DNA of 35,995 bases from a virus. Positions within the stretch are counted from its first letter, which is position 1; each line of letters opens with the position of its first letter. Positions 1 to 7,799 of the stretch are shown here, one piece after another. The stretch spans positions 1 through 35,995 of the IMG/VR virus record IMGVR_UViG_3300050821_004539. The stretch is one strand, 5' to 3'. Both the position numbers and the translations under genes were made by a program. A model generated the notes under the pieces. It had not been told where the DNA came from. It ran no database searches and saw only the letters and a list, made by a program, of their open reading frames with translations.

Positions 1-546
1 ACGAAAGAGTTAGTGCAAGCGGGCATAGAGCACGAGTGGGCAATCCATCAGGGTTGCAGCATAATAAGCATTGCAAGAAACTTATTGGTGCAAAAATTTC
101 TTGATGGGAAATGCAATTATCTGTTCTGGATAGACTCCGACATTCGTTTTGAGCCGGACGATTTTGCCAAAATATACCGTCTCGATGCTGACATAGGCGT
201 CGGTGCCGCTCCCACGCGAGCGGAAAAGCGGCTCATCAATATGTGGAAGGGTGGCAAGCGGCTGGCAAGTTTGGAGGCGCTATCCGGTCCCATCGAGGTT
301 GACTATGCGGGAACGGGGTTTATGGCAGTCAAACGCGAGGTGATCGAGGTTTTGTCGCAGTCATGCGGCGCGTTCATGGCGAATGACGATAGGGTTCCCG
401 CTCTGTACATGACGCCGATTCACGATGGGGAATTTGAGGGCGAAGATCATTTCTTTTGTCGGATTGCGCGCGAAGCCGGGTTCAAGATAGTGCTCGATCC
501 ATCGGTACGAGTTGGCCATGTTGGACAGTGTGAATATAAACTCTAG
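1..546 (+). CDS. Glycosyltransferase, GT-A/Anp1-like, 5' truncated by window edge
   Basis: The reading frame is open to base 1, and its first residues already align with residue ~29 of the paralogue at 7792, so the true start lies upstream and the GTG at 13 is not the start. It has a DxD-type metal/nucleotide-sugar motif (FWIDSDIRFE) followed by conserved strings shared with the 7792 gene: GPIEV-YAGTGFM--KREVIE, RVPALYMTPI and CRIAREAGFKI. GT-A enzymes with DxD transfer a sugar from a nucleotide-sugar; donor and acceptor cannot be read here. It lies upstream of the virion-like genes, which suggests modification of a virion or host-surface glycan. The family call is firm; the substrate is unknown. 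Confidence 0.8.
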   Translation, partial: TKELVQAGIEHEWAIHQGCSIISIARNLLVQKFLDGKCNYLFWIDSDIRFEPDDFAKIYRLDADIGVGAAPTRAEKRLINMWKGGKRLASLEALSGPIEVDYAGTGFMAVKREVIEVLSQSCGAFMANDDRVPALYMTPIHDGEFEGEDHFFCRIAREAGFKIVLDPSVRVGHVGQCEYKL

Positions 547-555
547 GGGTTGGGA

Positions 556-906
556 ATGACAATCTACCACCCGAAAGTCGGCTTTGACATTCAATCTGTT
601 ACGTCGGCCGGAACGGATGCGGCGAGCGCAACAGTTATTACTATCAATGTCGGGAAAACGCTGATCTTTGTTACCGGCTCTGGCGGACCCGATGGAGTTT
701 TGATGCCGGACATGGACATCGGTAATGAGGTCGAGCTGAGGCCAGTCAGCAATCAGTGCCGCCTCTACCTTCCTGGGGGAGCCACTCTTAAGGGGCTCGA
801 CGGAAGCACTATTACGGTCGCTATTTATGTTCAGGCTCAGAGTGCTGGCGGCGTAGGAACTCAGCTTATCAAGACCAATACGTCAGAGTGGCGAATTAAC
901 ATCTAA
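556..906 (+). CDS. Small beta-rich virion-associated-type hypothetical protein
   Basis: 116 residues from ATG 556, preceded by AGGGG six bases upstream. A TTG at 550 is in frame, but the Shine-Dalgarno spacing favours the ATG. The sequence is rich in Gly, Thr, Val and Ala with short alternating hydrophobic stretches (IFVTGSGGPDGVLMPD, LYLPGGATLKGL), the texture of small phage decoration or fibre-base proteins, but I recognise no named family. It follows the glycosyltransferase by 9 bases and appears co-transcribed with the next genes. A structural role is inferred from context only. Confidence 0.7.
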   Translation: MTIYHPKVGFDIQSVTSAGTDAASATVITINVGKTLIFVTGSGGPDGVLMPDMDIGNEVELRPVSNQCRLYLPGGATLKGLDGSTITVAIYVQAQSAGGVGTQLIKTNTSEWRINI

Positions 907-933
907 AGGGCAAACACATAGGAGGTTTAGGCC

Positions 934-1422
934 ATGGCCTACACGGAGCAGGACGTTGATCGGCTGATCATGGAAGTTGGGATGATGAAGGCGAAGCGGA
1001 AGGCGGATTTGATGCATCCGCCGGTCGTGGTGGTTCCGTACATCGGAACAGACAAGGACAAAGCGCCTGCCGTACCGGATGCTGACGTGGCGGCGGAAAT
1101 GGAGATGGCCGAGCTGGAACGTGATAGCCCGTCAGTGGCGTTTGAGAAGGACACGTTCGGCTTGCGGTTGCGGATGCGCGACCCGCTCACTGGCAAAATT
1201 CATGTGATTTGCCAGCCAGAGGAGGAGGGCAAGACAGAAAAGTTCATGACCGCGAAGGCTGTCAATGACCTGCTGGTGGCGGGGCGGAAGCCGGTGCTGG
1301 AGAAGCGCAAGGCGGATGCGGTGGCGGCGAAGGCTGCGGCTGACAAGGCGTTTGCGGAGGCGAACAAGCCGGGGCCGGTTACGGCTCATGGCGGGTCGGT
1401 GATGGCTGCGGTCGGACACTAG
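934..1422 (+). CDS. Hypothetical protein, charged with Ala/Lys-rich C-terminal helix
   Basis: 162 residues, with a strong GGAGGT ribosome-binding site 10 bases before the ATG. The N-terminus (YTEQDVDRLIMEVGMMKAKR) looks helical. A short beta-like centre (FGLRLRMRDPLTGKIHVIC) follows, then a Lys/Ala/Glu-rich region likely to form a long helix or coiled coil (about residues 115-150). No signal peptide or membrane segment is seen and I do not recognise the family. Its place among small genes ahead of a fibre suggests a virion or assembly role, without direct support. Confidence 0.7.
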   Translation: MAYTEQDVDRLIMEVGMMKAKRKADLMHPPVVVVPYIGTDKDKAPAVPDADVAAEMEMAELERDSPSVAFEKDTFGLRLRMRDPLTGKIHVICQPEEEGKTEKFMTAKAVNDLLVAGRKPVLEKRKADAVAAKAAADKAFAEANKPGPVTAHGGSVMAAVGH

Positions 1423-1431
1423 GAGGCAATC

Positions 1432-1686
1432 ATGGCAGAGAAATATGCGGGCAGCGTGCCGCATCATGCGGGGCGGGTGTGGAAGATGGCGCCGTGCGAC
1501 CAGTATGAGGGGATAAAGCCCACGGTTTCATACAACGACCCGCTGTCAACGCCGACTTCTGTGGTGGCGGCAAGGTCAACGCAGCGGACGGCGGGGAAGC
1601 CGGTTCTGGACTGGAACCCTGGGCAGTTCCCGCAGAGCGGCAGCCCGGCGACGCGCAGGGCCGGCGGTGGTGGGAGGCACAAGTAA
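1432..1686 (+). CDS. Small basic hypothetical protein
   Basis: 84 residues, starting nine bases after the preceding stop with AGGAGG spaced five to six bases before the ATG. The protein is Pro-, Gly- and Arg-rich towards its C-terminus (SPATRRAGGGGRHK), with Trp and Cys in the middle (VWKMAPCDQYEG), and looks largely disordered. No domain is recognised. The stop TAA shares its last A with the next ATG, so translation is probably coupled. Confidence 0.65.
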   Translation: MAEKYAGSVPHHAGRVWKMAPCDQYEGIKPTVSYNDPLSTPTSVVAARSTQRTAGKPVLDWNPGQFPQSGSPATRRAGGGGRHK

Positions 1687-1964
1687 TGCTGTACGATCCG
1701 AAGTGGGGAAGACCGTCTGTCGCCGGCTTTCGGGTGTGGCTCGAGCGGCAGGATCCGGACGCGACGTTCTGCTATTCCCACTGCGACGGCTGCGCGGTGG
1801 GGCAGTATCTCACCTCGATCGGCATGCGCTGGCGGACGATGGACGATCCGGTCATGTTGAACAACCTCAACATGTTTGCCTGCCGGGCGGTCAACGGCAA
1901 GGACAAGACGACCTTCGGGGCGGTGCTGCGGGAGATCGAGCATGCCGAGGCGGGGCCGGCATGA
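1686..1964 (+). CDS. Small Cys-containing hypothetical protein
   Basis: 92 residues; the ATG overlaps the previous stop (TAATG). The centre carries CYSHCDGCAVGQY, a compact C-x3-C-x2-C pattern with a His, which could bind a metal or simply be a local feature. The C-terminal third is helical (FGAVLREIEHAEA). I recognise no family. Coupled overlaps on both sides place it in one transcription unit with its neighbours. Confidence 0.7.
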   Translation: MLYDPKWGRPSVAGFRVWLERQDPDATFCYSHCDGCAVGQYLTSIGMRWRTMDDPVMLNNLNMFACRAVNGKDKTTFGAVLREIEHAEAGPA

Positions 1965-2098
1965 AAGCCTCCCGCAAGGTCATACGGTCAATGGCCAAGA
2001 CCTATGAGCCGCGCAAGGGCTGGGGCGGTGGTTCCAAGCCCGGTGCGGTTGCCAAGACCGTGCTGAAGAAGAGCATGCGGGGGAAGAAGAAGCCATGA
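1961..2098 (+). CDS. 45-residue highly basic peptide
   Basis: The ATG overlaps the preceding stop in the ATGA configuration, and the stop overlaps the next start in the same way. About a third of the residues are Lys or Arg (for example KKSMRGKKKP at the end), with a GWGGGSKPG turn in the middle. Such peptides may bind DNA or be internal virion components, but nothing specific is visible. The two tight overlaps are the main evidence that it is a gene. Confidence 0.6.
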   Translation: MKASRKVIRSMAKTYEPRKGWGGGSKPGAVAKTVLKKSMRGKKKP

Positions 2099-2274
2099 TC
2101 TATGCCAAGGAGATGGGCAAGTCATTGGAGAAGATAGACGCTCTGGTCAAGTTCATATCGGCAGAGCCGGATGAACTGCTCAGAAAGCATATGTGGATGC
2201 AAATGCTGGTTTGTGCCCCGGAGGGGATTGTGCACTCGTATTCGGATTATTTGAAACGGAAGGCCGCTCCATGA
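2095..2274 (+). CDS. 59-residue hypothetical helical protein
   Basis: ATG at 2095 overlaps the stop of the preceding basic peptide, and its TGA overlaps the ATG of the next gene. The translation starts MIYAKEMGKSLEKIDALVKF and continues as an amphipathic, probably all-helical protein ending YLKRKAAP. No domain is recognised. It is supported by continuous frame and overlap coupling rather than by similarity. Confidence 0.6.
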   Translation: MIYAKEMGKSLEKIDALVKFISAEPDELLRKHMWMQMLVCAPEGIVHSYSDYLKRKAAP

Positions 2275-2729
2275 AGCGCATTCTCTCTATCGCGGCTGCC
2301 GTAGGGCTGGTTCTAGGCTGCTGTGGGTTAGCCGCTCTGCCAGCCCGCGCGCAATACTTCATGGAAGTGGCTCCCGGAAGCGTGGAAAATGCAATCAATC
2401 CCACGATCCTGCTGCGGGATCGCCAAGTATCGGCGCTCAATACGGCGGTGACCCTCACTTACGACATGCGCGGGATTGTCAATGCACTGGCGATTGTCTC
2501 GGTGTGCTCGGCGGGGACGGCGGCGCTGACGGTGAGCGGCAGCTCGGACAACATCAACTTCATCGCCATAGACACGATTACCGCGGCGGCGACGCAGGTG
2601 AAAAACTACAACAGCAGCACGGTTGGGGCGACGACGGCGGTATCGCCGCTGGCGTTTCGCTGGGTCAGGATTTTGGTTGCCACTTGTGGCGTAGGCAATA
2701 CGTCAACGCTCACAGTGGCCGGCAAGTAG
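2271..2729 (+). CDS. Secreted or periplasmic protein with cleavable signal peptide
   Basis: 152 residues from ATG 2271, chosen because it yields a classical signal peptide: basic MKR, a hydrophobic core (ILSIAAAVGLVLGCCGLAAL) and a PARA-Q cleavage site near residue 27. The mature part is small, Thr/Ser/Val/Ala-rich and beta-like, with SGSSDNINFIAIDTITAAA and two cysteines. A Sec signal is odd for a virion protein made in the cytoplasm, so the product may alter the host envelope. No family is recognised. Confidence 0.75.
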   Translation: MKRILSIAAAVGLVLGCCGLAALPARAQYFMEVAPGSVENAINPTILLRDRQVSALNTAVTLTYDMRGIVNALAIVSVCSAGTAALTVSGSSDNINFIAIDTITAAATQVKNYNSSTVGATTAVSPLAFRWVRILVATCGVGNTSTLTVAGK

Positions 2730-2747
2730 CAGTGGGCGTTGCGTCGT

Positions 2748-2837
2748 TTGCCGGGGTTCTGCCTCAAGCAGACACCCTCCCCCGGCAATAGGGCAGCAGG
2801 GCTGCCACAGCCCCCGCTCACCACGGCCCTGCTGCCC
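2748..2837 (+). other. Paired stem-loops in intergenic region
   Basis: The 266-base gap 2730-2995 holds no convincing gene. The first structure has perfect 9-bp arms (2748-2756 and 2780-2788) enclosing a nested 5-bp hairpin at 2758-2772 (TCTGC / GCAGA). The second has perfect 12-bp arms (2791-2802 GGGCAGCAGGGC and 2826-2837) around a 23-base loop. Neither is followed by a T-run, so they look like structured RNA or a processing/attenuation element rather than terminators. Confidence 0.55.
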
Positions 2838-2885
2838 ACTCCTTCTCGCGCCGTAGTCCAATCCTCCCTGTGACACGGCCGATCT

Positions 2886-2946
2886 GGCGGCAACTCCGAC
2901 TGCCGCCCCACTTGGCCGGCTGCGATTGATAATAGCCGGCTCTTTT
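2886..2946 (+). terminator. Candidate intrinsic terminator preceded by extra hairpin
   Basis: Arms GCCGGCT (2915-2921) and AGCCGGC (2934-2940) form a perfect 7-bp stem followed at once by TCTTTT (2941-2946). Just upstream, GGCGGCA (2886-2892) and TGCCGCC (2901-2907) form a second perfect stem with an 8-base loop. The T-run is short and interrupted, so termination may be partial. The position, before a gene with its own strong ribosome-binding site at 2996, fits an operon boundary. Confidence 0.55.
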
Positions 2947-2995
2947 CTCCAAGGCGCCATGAGGCGCACAACGCAGCGCAACATAGGAGCTCAAC

Positions 2996-3484
2996 ATGGC
3001 GCGCTATGCAGTGTCCAACCAGAATGCGGCTTCTCCGATCAGCTTGACCACGACCTACAAGACGGAGGTGGTGGCGACCGCCGCCACCGGCGCGACCACG
3101 CTGCGCCGCGGCTGGATTGATGAGGTCGTTGTCGGCGCTGACGGTGTTGCCAACGCCACCGATTGCCAGATCGTCTGGGACTGGTCGGTGCAGACCGCGG
3201 CCGGAACGGTCGTTGCCGTCGTTCCGCAGCCCACACCGGACGGCTCCGATGCCGCGGCGCTGCTGGTCTATGGTGTCAATGCCACCGCCGAGGGGACAAT
3301 CACGGCAAATTCGTCTCTTCTGGCCTTCGCCACCAACCAGCGGCAGTCGCAGCGCATCCAGTACGCCGATTTCCGGCTGACGCCGCTGATCATCCCCGCG
3401 GTGAACCTCAAGGGCATTGCCGCGCGGGCCAAGTCCACGACGTATGCGGCGACCGCAGTGGTACAGGAATACGTGGTTGAATGA
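2996..3484 (+). CDS. Virion-type structural hypothetical protein
   Basis: 162 residues, with AGGAG ahead of ATG 2996. The composition is typical of small phage structural proteins: Ala/Thr/Val-rich with beta-like segments (GWIDEVVVGADGVANATDC, TAAGTVVAVVPQPTPDG) and few charged residues. The end AATAVVQEYVVE is also beta-like. There is no signal peptide. It starts just after the hairpin region and overlaps the next gene (ATGA), so it probably heads a new translational unit. Exact role unknown; head decoration or fibre-associated protein is possible. Confidence 0.7.
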   Translation: MARYAVSNQNAASPISLTTTYKTEVVATAATGATTLRRGWIDEVVVGADGVANATDCQIVWDWSVQTAAGTVVAVVPQPTPDGSDAAALLVYGVNATAEGTITANSSLLAFATNQRQSQRIQYADFRLTPLIIPAVNLKGIAARAKSTTYAATAVVQEYVVE

Positions 3485-3771
3485 TCGCCGGCTGGACGAT
3501 CTGCAGCAATAACGGCTCCGATCGGCCGGCCTACGAAGCCGACCTGCTGGTCTGCCGTCATTGCGGAAAGACCGTGTTCATGTGCCACAGCGTTACCAAA
3601 AAACCCCTTCCGGCCTCTGCGGTGGCGGAGCGGTGCGGCTGCTGCGATCAGGCGATCTGCGGGCGCTGCAAGGAGAAGATGCGCAACGGCGCCATCTGCT
3701 CCTACTTCCGCGACCGTATTGATGCCGAGGAAGCCGCACATGCCCAATACAGGAAACTAGGCGCATGGTGA
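3481..3771 (+). CDS. Zinc-ribbon-like Cys-rich protein
   Basis: 96 residues overlapping the previous stop by ATGA. It contains two or three metal-type knuckles: CRHCGKTVFMCH near residues 25-36 and CGCCDQAICGRC near 52-63, with another Cys near 73. Paired CxxC motifs usually hold zinc, giving small DNA- or protein-binding folds. The C-terminus is helical (EEAAHAQYRKLG). No precise family is recognised. A second small CxxC protein follows directly. Confidence 0.7.
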   Translation: MIAGWTICSNNGSDRPAYEADLLVCRHCGKTVFMCHSVTKKPLPASAVAERCGCCDQAICGRCKEKMRNGAICSYFRDRIDAEEAAHAQYRKLGAW

Positions 3772-4052
3772 CGAAGTGCCAGCACGATCCGGTCGAGCAG
3801 ACCCGCGGCAAGATGGGTGAGCACGACTATTTCGACGTGATGGAGAACGACACCCAGGAAGCCTTCCTGCACCGGGTGCCAAAGCCGTACCACGAGAACG
3901 TGGAGATCGACGCTGGCAACGCCGCCGACGTGCGCATCATCTGCAAGAAATGCCACATGACCACGGGCTGGTCCAAGGCGGACGCGCCCGGCATGCCCGG
4001 CGCTGGCCTGCTCTGGCTGCGGCAGCGGTGGGCCGGGATGACGAAGGAATAG
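3765..4052 (+). CDS. Hypothetical protein with CxxCH motif
   Basis: 95 residues, ATG 3765 overlapping the previous gene by 7 bases. An N-terminal KCQHDP and a later IICKKCHMTTGW could together bind one metal. The middle is acidic and hydrophilic, and the end is Trp-containing (GLLWLRQRWAGM). It is coupled to the zinc-ribbon-like gene before it, suggesting linked function. I cannot assign a role. Confidence 0.65.
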   Translation: MVTKCQHDPVEQTRGKMGEHDYFDVMENDTQEAFLHRVPKPYHENVEIDAGNAADVRIICKKCHMTTGWSKADAPGMPGAGLLWLRQRWAGMTKE

Positions 4053-4056
4053 GCCC

Positions 4057-4503
4057 GTGGCATATTATACGGCGTTCATAGCCGCCTGGAATTCGGCCAC
4101 GCAGCCGCCGGTTGGAGTGACGGGTACAGCATTGGCGGGGACGACCGCGCAGAAGCTCGCGCTGTTCAATGCGTGGACGGTTACGGGAGTGGTTCCGACA
4201 ACCTTATACGTTACCGGCGCGCAACTGCTCAACTGCATCAACTGGACTGAATTCGCGGCTTTGACCTCGGCGCAGCAATCAAATTTGTTGTTGCTCTGCT
4301 CCAATGACGGCCTGCACCTGGGCGGCAGCGCCAATACCGGATTTGTAACGGATGGCATGTTCCTGGCTTATTTCAATGTTGCCGGCCCGACGATAGCGGC
4401 GCTGACGGCGATGGTGGCTGGTTTGGTGCAGCCGTGGTGGCAGGCTAACGGTTATCAGCGGCCGTTTGATCTTGGTGACTGCACCGCGGCCGGAGTTGTC
4501 TGA
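4057..4503 (+). CDS. Phage structural-type hypothetical protein
   Basis: 148 residues with a GTG start at 4057 and AAGGA about nine bases before it. The sequence is hydrophobic, Ala/Thr-rich and low in charge (TTAQKLALFNAW, YVTGAQLLNCINWTEF), with GLVQPWWQANGY near the end. This resembles conserved small proteins that accompany phage fibre genes, but I recognise no named family. Its stop overlaps the next ATG (TGATG), so the two are likely translated together. Confidence 0.7.
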   Translation: MAYYTAFIAAWNSATQPPVGVTGTALAGTTAQKLALFNAWTVTGVVPTTLYVTGAQLLNCINWTEFAALTSAQQSNLLLLCSNDGLHLGGSANTGFVTDGMFLAYFNVAGPTIAALTAMVAGLVQPWWQANGYQRPFDLGDCTAAGVV

Positions 4504-4970
4504 TGGCGACAGAGAAGTGGATTGCCGGTGCTGGCGTCGGGTTTACTTGGACCGACGCTTTCGCGACTGCGACTCTCAACTCGATTGCCAGCGGCAATGC
4601 CATCGCCAGCGCCGTGGTTGTCACCAACCAGACCGCTCTCGATATATTCTCAGACTTGTCGATTCATCTGGCGAGTGCCGCGTTCGTAGCTCCCAATTTT
4701 GTCGGCGTCTATCTGTATCCGCTCACGCATGGCGGTACGGTCTACGGCGATGGACGCTTTGCCGCTTCTGCTGCCGGACCGCCACCTGCAAATTATGGGG
4801 TTGGGAACATCGGCATCGTCGCCGCAACACAGGCGCAGGACGGAATTTTAACCGGCATTATCCTCCCGCCGGGAAGCTTCAAATTTGTTTTATACAATCA
4901 GACCGGCATCGCCTGGGCCGCCTCGGCGAACACCTGCCAGTACCGGACTTATAACAGGAGTATCGCGTAG
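4503..4970 (+). CDS. Probable fibre- or tail-associated structural protein
   Basis: 155 residues. The protein is nearly uncharged and rich in Ala, Gly, Thr and Asn with beta-like runs (VVVTNQTALDIFSDL, FVGVYLYPLTHGGTVYGDG, FKFVLYNQTGIAW), a jelly-roll-like texture common in phage appendage proteins. It sits directly before the large fibre gene and overlaps the preceding gene by one base. No catalytic motif or signal peptide is seen. A fibre-base or adaptor role is inferred from position. Confidence 0.7.
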   Translation: MATEKWIAGAGVGFTWTDAFATATLNSIASGNAIASAVVVTNQTALDIFSDLSIHLASAAFVAPNFVGVYLYPLTHGGTVYGDGRFAASAAGPPPANYGVGNIGIVAATQAQDGILTGIILPPGSFKFVLYNQTGIAWAASANTCQYRTYNRSIA

Positions 4971-4982
4971 GGGAGCGCGTGA

Positions 4983-7799
4983 ATGGCCGCTATCCTACGT
5001 GTCGGTCCTACCCGGCTCTGGACACCCAACCAAACAAAACCTGTCGGTGTTCCAAAAATAAATTGGCAGCACCCGCTGGCGTTCGGGTTGATTTCGTATT
5101 GGTTCAGCGTGGGGACCGGGCGCCCGGTCGATCTTGTCCTTAATCGGCAGTCTATTAATGACGCAAGCGCGCTCAGCGCGGTTGGTGCGGCCACGCCTTA
5201 TGGGCAGGCAGGCGCATATACTGGGGCCAACCAATCAAGTCACGATCCTGCTAATTTCCCGGTTCAATCGTGGGCGCATCCTTATAGCTGTGCGGCCGGT
5301 TTCTATCAGATAGGTTCCGCGACCGTTACTAGCACGCCCGGCTATTTCGGCGTTGTTGACGCGACTGGCAACGACGCTTTTATGCTTTACAATCCGAGCG
5401 CGACGACGTTCGGCCTAAGCATCGCTAACAATTCTCCCGCCAACAATTTCACTTTCGCTAACAATACATTCTACGTTGTGGTGGGTGCCACCACGGGGGC
5501 GTCGTCGTGGAACTGCTGGGTCAATGGCGTTGCTCAGACCGCTGGAGCATTGTCGACTACCTTTGCGGGCACCAATATAGGCGTTGAGTTTGGTGCCACG
5601 TCTCTGAATTTGGCCGGTCCTGGGTTTACTAATGCCGTCACTTTTTGGGGCGCTATTTGGAATCGGCAGCTTAGTCAAGCCGAAGCCATACTGCTATATA
5701 CCGATCCTTATTGTTTTTTGCTGCCGCCAGAATCGTCAATGCCGGCGCTGGCGCCCGTCGTCGTCAGCGTGGTTACGTCTGGAACATCCTTTACGGTCCC
5801 CGCCGACTACGGCTCTCTGGTATCCATCGAGTGCATCGCCGGTGGTGCCAATGGCGGGGCCGCAAATGCCAATGTCGCTGCTGGTTCCCCCGGCGGGGCC
5901 GGCGCTTACGCGAAGATCACTTCTGCCTCGCTTACTGCCAATACCGCCTACACCATTCAGATCGGGGCGATCAGCACAAACACCTCTGTAACTGCACCAT
6001 CCAGCAGCGCCATCGGTGATCCTGCAAATACAGGAATGAAGGACAACTCAGGAAACTGGGTTGTTGCCGCACAAGCAGGGGCAGCCGGTTTTGGTGTTAC
6101 AGGAGTAGGGGGACTGGCCGGAACTGCGGCCAATTCCATCGGAACAACAAAGAACAGTGGAGGTGCCGGCGGGACATCTTCAGTCGGGGCGGGAAATCAG
6201 GCGGGCGGTGGCGGCGGTGGTGCGGGTGGCCCGAATGCTGCCGGGGCCACAGGACAAAACTCGGTAACGACGACCTTCGGAAAGGGCGGCCAGGGGGACG
6301 GCACATTCGGGGGGCTCGGCGGGCAAACAACAGCAGCGGTGGGGGCAGCAGGTACAGAATTAGGCGGGAGTGGTGTCGGGGCCGGTGGTGGTGGTGCTGG
6401 TGCCAATGGGGGCGCGAACAATGGTGGCAACGCCGGGAACTACGGGGCCGGCGGTGGCGGCGGCGGGTCTTCGTCTGTAGGCGCGGGTACTCGCGGCTCT
6501 GGAGCGCCGGGCGTTCTCATCTTCACTTACACTAAGGCGGTAGCCGCTGCCGCGCTAGGCCCGGTCAACGACCTGTTTTTTGACAGAACCCGGCTGACCC
6601 AACCTCAGCATTGGAACCTGGCGCTGCCGCCTGTTATGGCGGCGGTGTCTGTTCCCGGTCTCAATAATGACCCCCTGTTCGATACGGTCAGGAAAAACCT
6701 GACCGCGGAACGCTGGGATACGCGCCCGCCACAGCCGCTGCCGCACACCCCGCAGGAAAGCAACTTCCGGCTTTGGGAGGCCAACAGAAAGACCGGGGCG
6801 CCATCCTCCTGGGAAAACGCCCTGCCTCCGGCCTTTGCCACTCCCGATGTTATTGATCGGCAGTTCGACCTCCCGCGCCGCCTGCGGTCCGCTGAGTGGA
6901 GCGCGGATTTGCCGCCGGCTCAGGCCGCGGCTGCTGTTGTTACTACGATACCGGACAACTTTGATCTGCTGTTCGAGCCGGGTCGCCGCCTCAAGCCTTC
7001 GGAGTTCAGTCCCGCTCTGCCGCCGGCCCAGGCCGTCGTCGTCACCGCCATACCGGACAATTTCGATCTTCTGTTCGAGCCCGGCCGGCGTTTCAAGCCT
7101 TCAGAGTTCAGCTCGGCGTCCCTGCCGCCATTTGTCGCTCCTGTCGTCATCGATCGGCCGTTTGATCTTCCGCGCCGTCTGCGGGGCGTGGAGTGGACCG
7201 TAGACCTGCCGCCGGCCCAAGCCGTCGTCACCACAACCGCTGTCGTTTTCGACAGATTCTTTGACAACGCGCCGCGGCCTTCCCCGTCGCGCGGCCCGAA
7301 CGAGGCACAGGGGCCGTTCCGCACTGCAATCCAGCTCTCCGGCTTTATCGGCGCCGCGTTCGACCCGCCGATACGGCTCAGGGTTGATCAGGGCAAGCCG
7401 GGCGCACAGCGGCAGGACTTCGGCACCGGCCCGTACCAGAAGCCGCCGTTCGTCGCCGTCGCCGGCTTCATCGGCCCGAACTTCGATCCGCCGATGCGGA
7501 TTCCTGGCGCTGTCACTGCGCTGGGCCGCCGCGCCCCCGACCAGGCGTTCCAGTGGAGTTTCATCGGTCCTACTATTATTGTCGGCAGAGGACAGGAGAT
7601 AACCGATACCACCATCCTGCAACTGCCGATCGATGCCATCCTCGCCGGCCAGCAGGATTATAAGGTGAGTGAGGTGGTGTGGGATATCCGCGATCCGAAC
7701 CCGAAATACAAGGTCAATGTCGAGTCCTCGCCGGTCAAGCAACTGAGCGACAAGCCTTCGACATTCACCACGACAACGACCAAGAAGGGTTATGACTGA
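4983..7799 (+). CDS. Large fibre / receptor-binding protein with LamG-like and Gly-rich domains
   Basis: 938 residues; GGGGAG precedes ATG 4983. Residues ~25-250 read as a concanavalin A/LamG-like jelly roll (FYVVVGATTG, SWNCWVNGV, FWGAIWNRQLSQAEAILLYTDPY). Residues ~258-520 begin with a beta segment (SGTSFTVPADYGSL) and become a glycine-rich sheet with many GGxGG runs, as in phage fibre tips. Residues ~525-860 carry about eight to nine imperfect repeats built on FD-LFE-GRRL-P-EFS-LPPAQA. The C-terminal ~75 residues look like a separate small domain. This architecture suits surface or sugar recognition. No enzymatic motif is seen, and it overlaps the glycosyltransferase downstream by 8 bases. 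Confidence 0.8.
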   Translation: MAAILRVGPTRLWTPNQTKPVGVPKINWQHPLAFGLISYWFSVGTGRPVDLVLNRQSINDASALSAVGAATPYGQAGAYTGANQSSHDPANFPVQSWAHPYSCAAGFYQIGSATVTSTPGYFGVVDATGNDAFMLYNPSATTFGLSIANNSPANNFTFANNTFYVVVGATTGASSWNCWVNGVAQTAGALSTTFAGTNIGVEFGATSLNLAGPGFTNAVTFWGAIWNRQLSQAEAILLYTDPYCFLLPPESSMPALAPVVVSVVTSGTSFTVPADYGSLVSIECIAGGANGGAANANVAAGSPGGAGAYAKITSASLTANTAYTIQIGAISTNTSVTAPSSSAIGDPANTGMKDNSGNWVVAAQAGAAGFGVTGVGGLAGTAANSIGTTKNSGGAGGTSSVGAGNQAGGGGGGAGGPNAAGATGQNSVTTTFGKGGQGDGTFGGLGGQTTAAVGAAGTELGGSGVGAGGGGAGANGGANNGGNAGNYGAGGGGGGSSSVGAGTRGSGAPGVLIFTYTKAVAAAALGPVNDLFFDRTRLTQPQHWNLALPPVMAAVSVPGLNNDPLFDTVRKNLTAERWDTRPPQPLPHTPQESNFRLWEANRKTGAPSSWENALPPAFATPDVIDRQFDLPRRLRSAEWSADLPPAQAAAAVVTTIPDNFDLLFEPGRRLKPSEFSPALPPAQAVVVTAIPDNFDLLFEPGRRFKPSEFSSASLPPFVAPVVIDRPFDLPRRLRGVEWTVDLPPAQAVVTTTAVVFDRFFDNAPRPSPSRGPNEAQGPFRTAIQLSGFIGAAFDPPIRLRVDQGKPGAQRQDFGTGPYQKPPFVAVAGFIGPNFDPPMRIPGAVTALGRRAPDQAFQWSFIGPTIIVGRGQEITDTTILQLPIDAILAGQQDYKVSEVVWDIRDPNPKYKVNVESSPVKQLSDKPSTFTTTTTKKGYD
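6540..7560 (+). repeat. In-gene imperfect repeat array in fibre C-terminal half
   Basis: Within the fibre gene, units of roughly 30-40 codons recur with the pattern (F)D-xx-F-xx-xRRLxxxEW/F-xxx-LPPAxA. The two closest copies begin at about 6952 and 7051 and share the DNA core GAGTTCAG and long matching stretches, indicating recent local duplication. Other copies are more diverged. The arrangement resembles tandem modules in extended fibre shafts. Confidence 0.65.
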
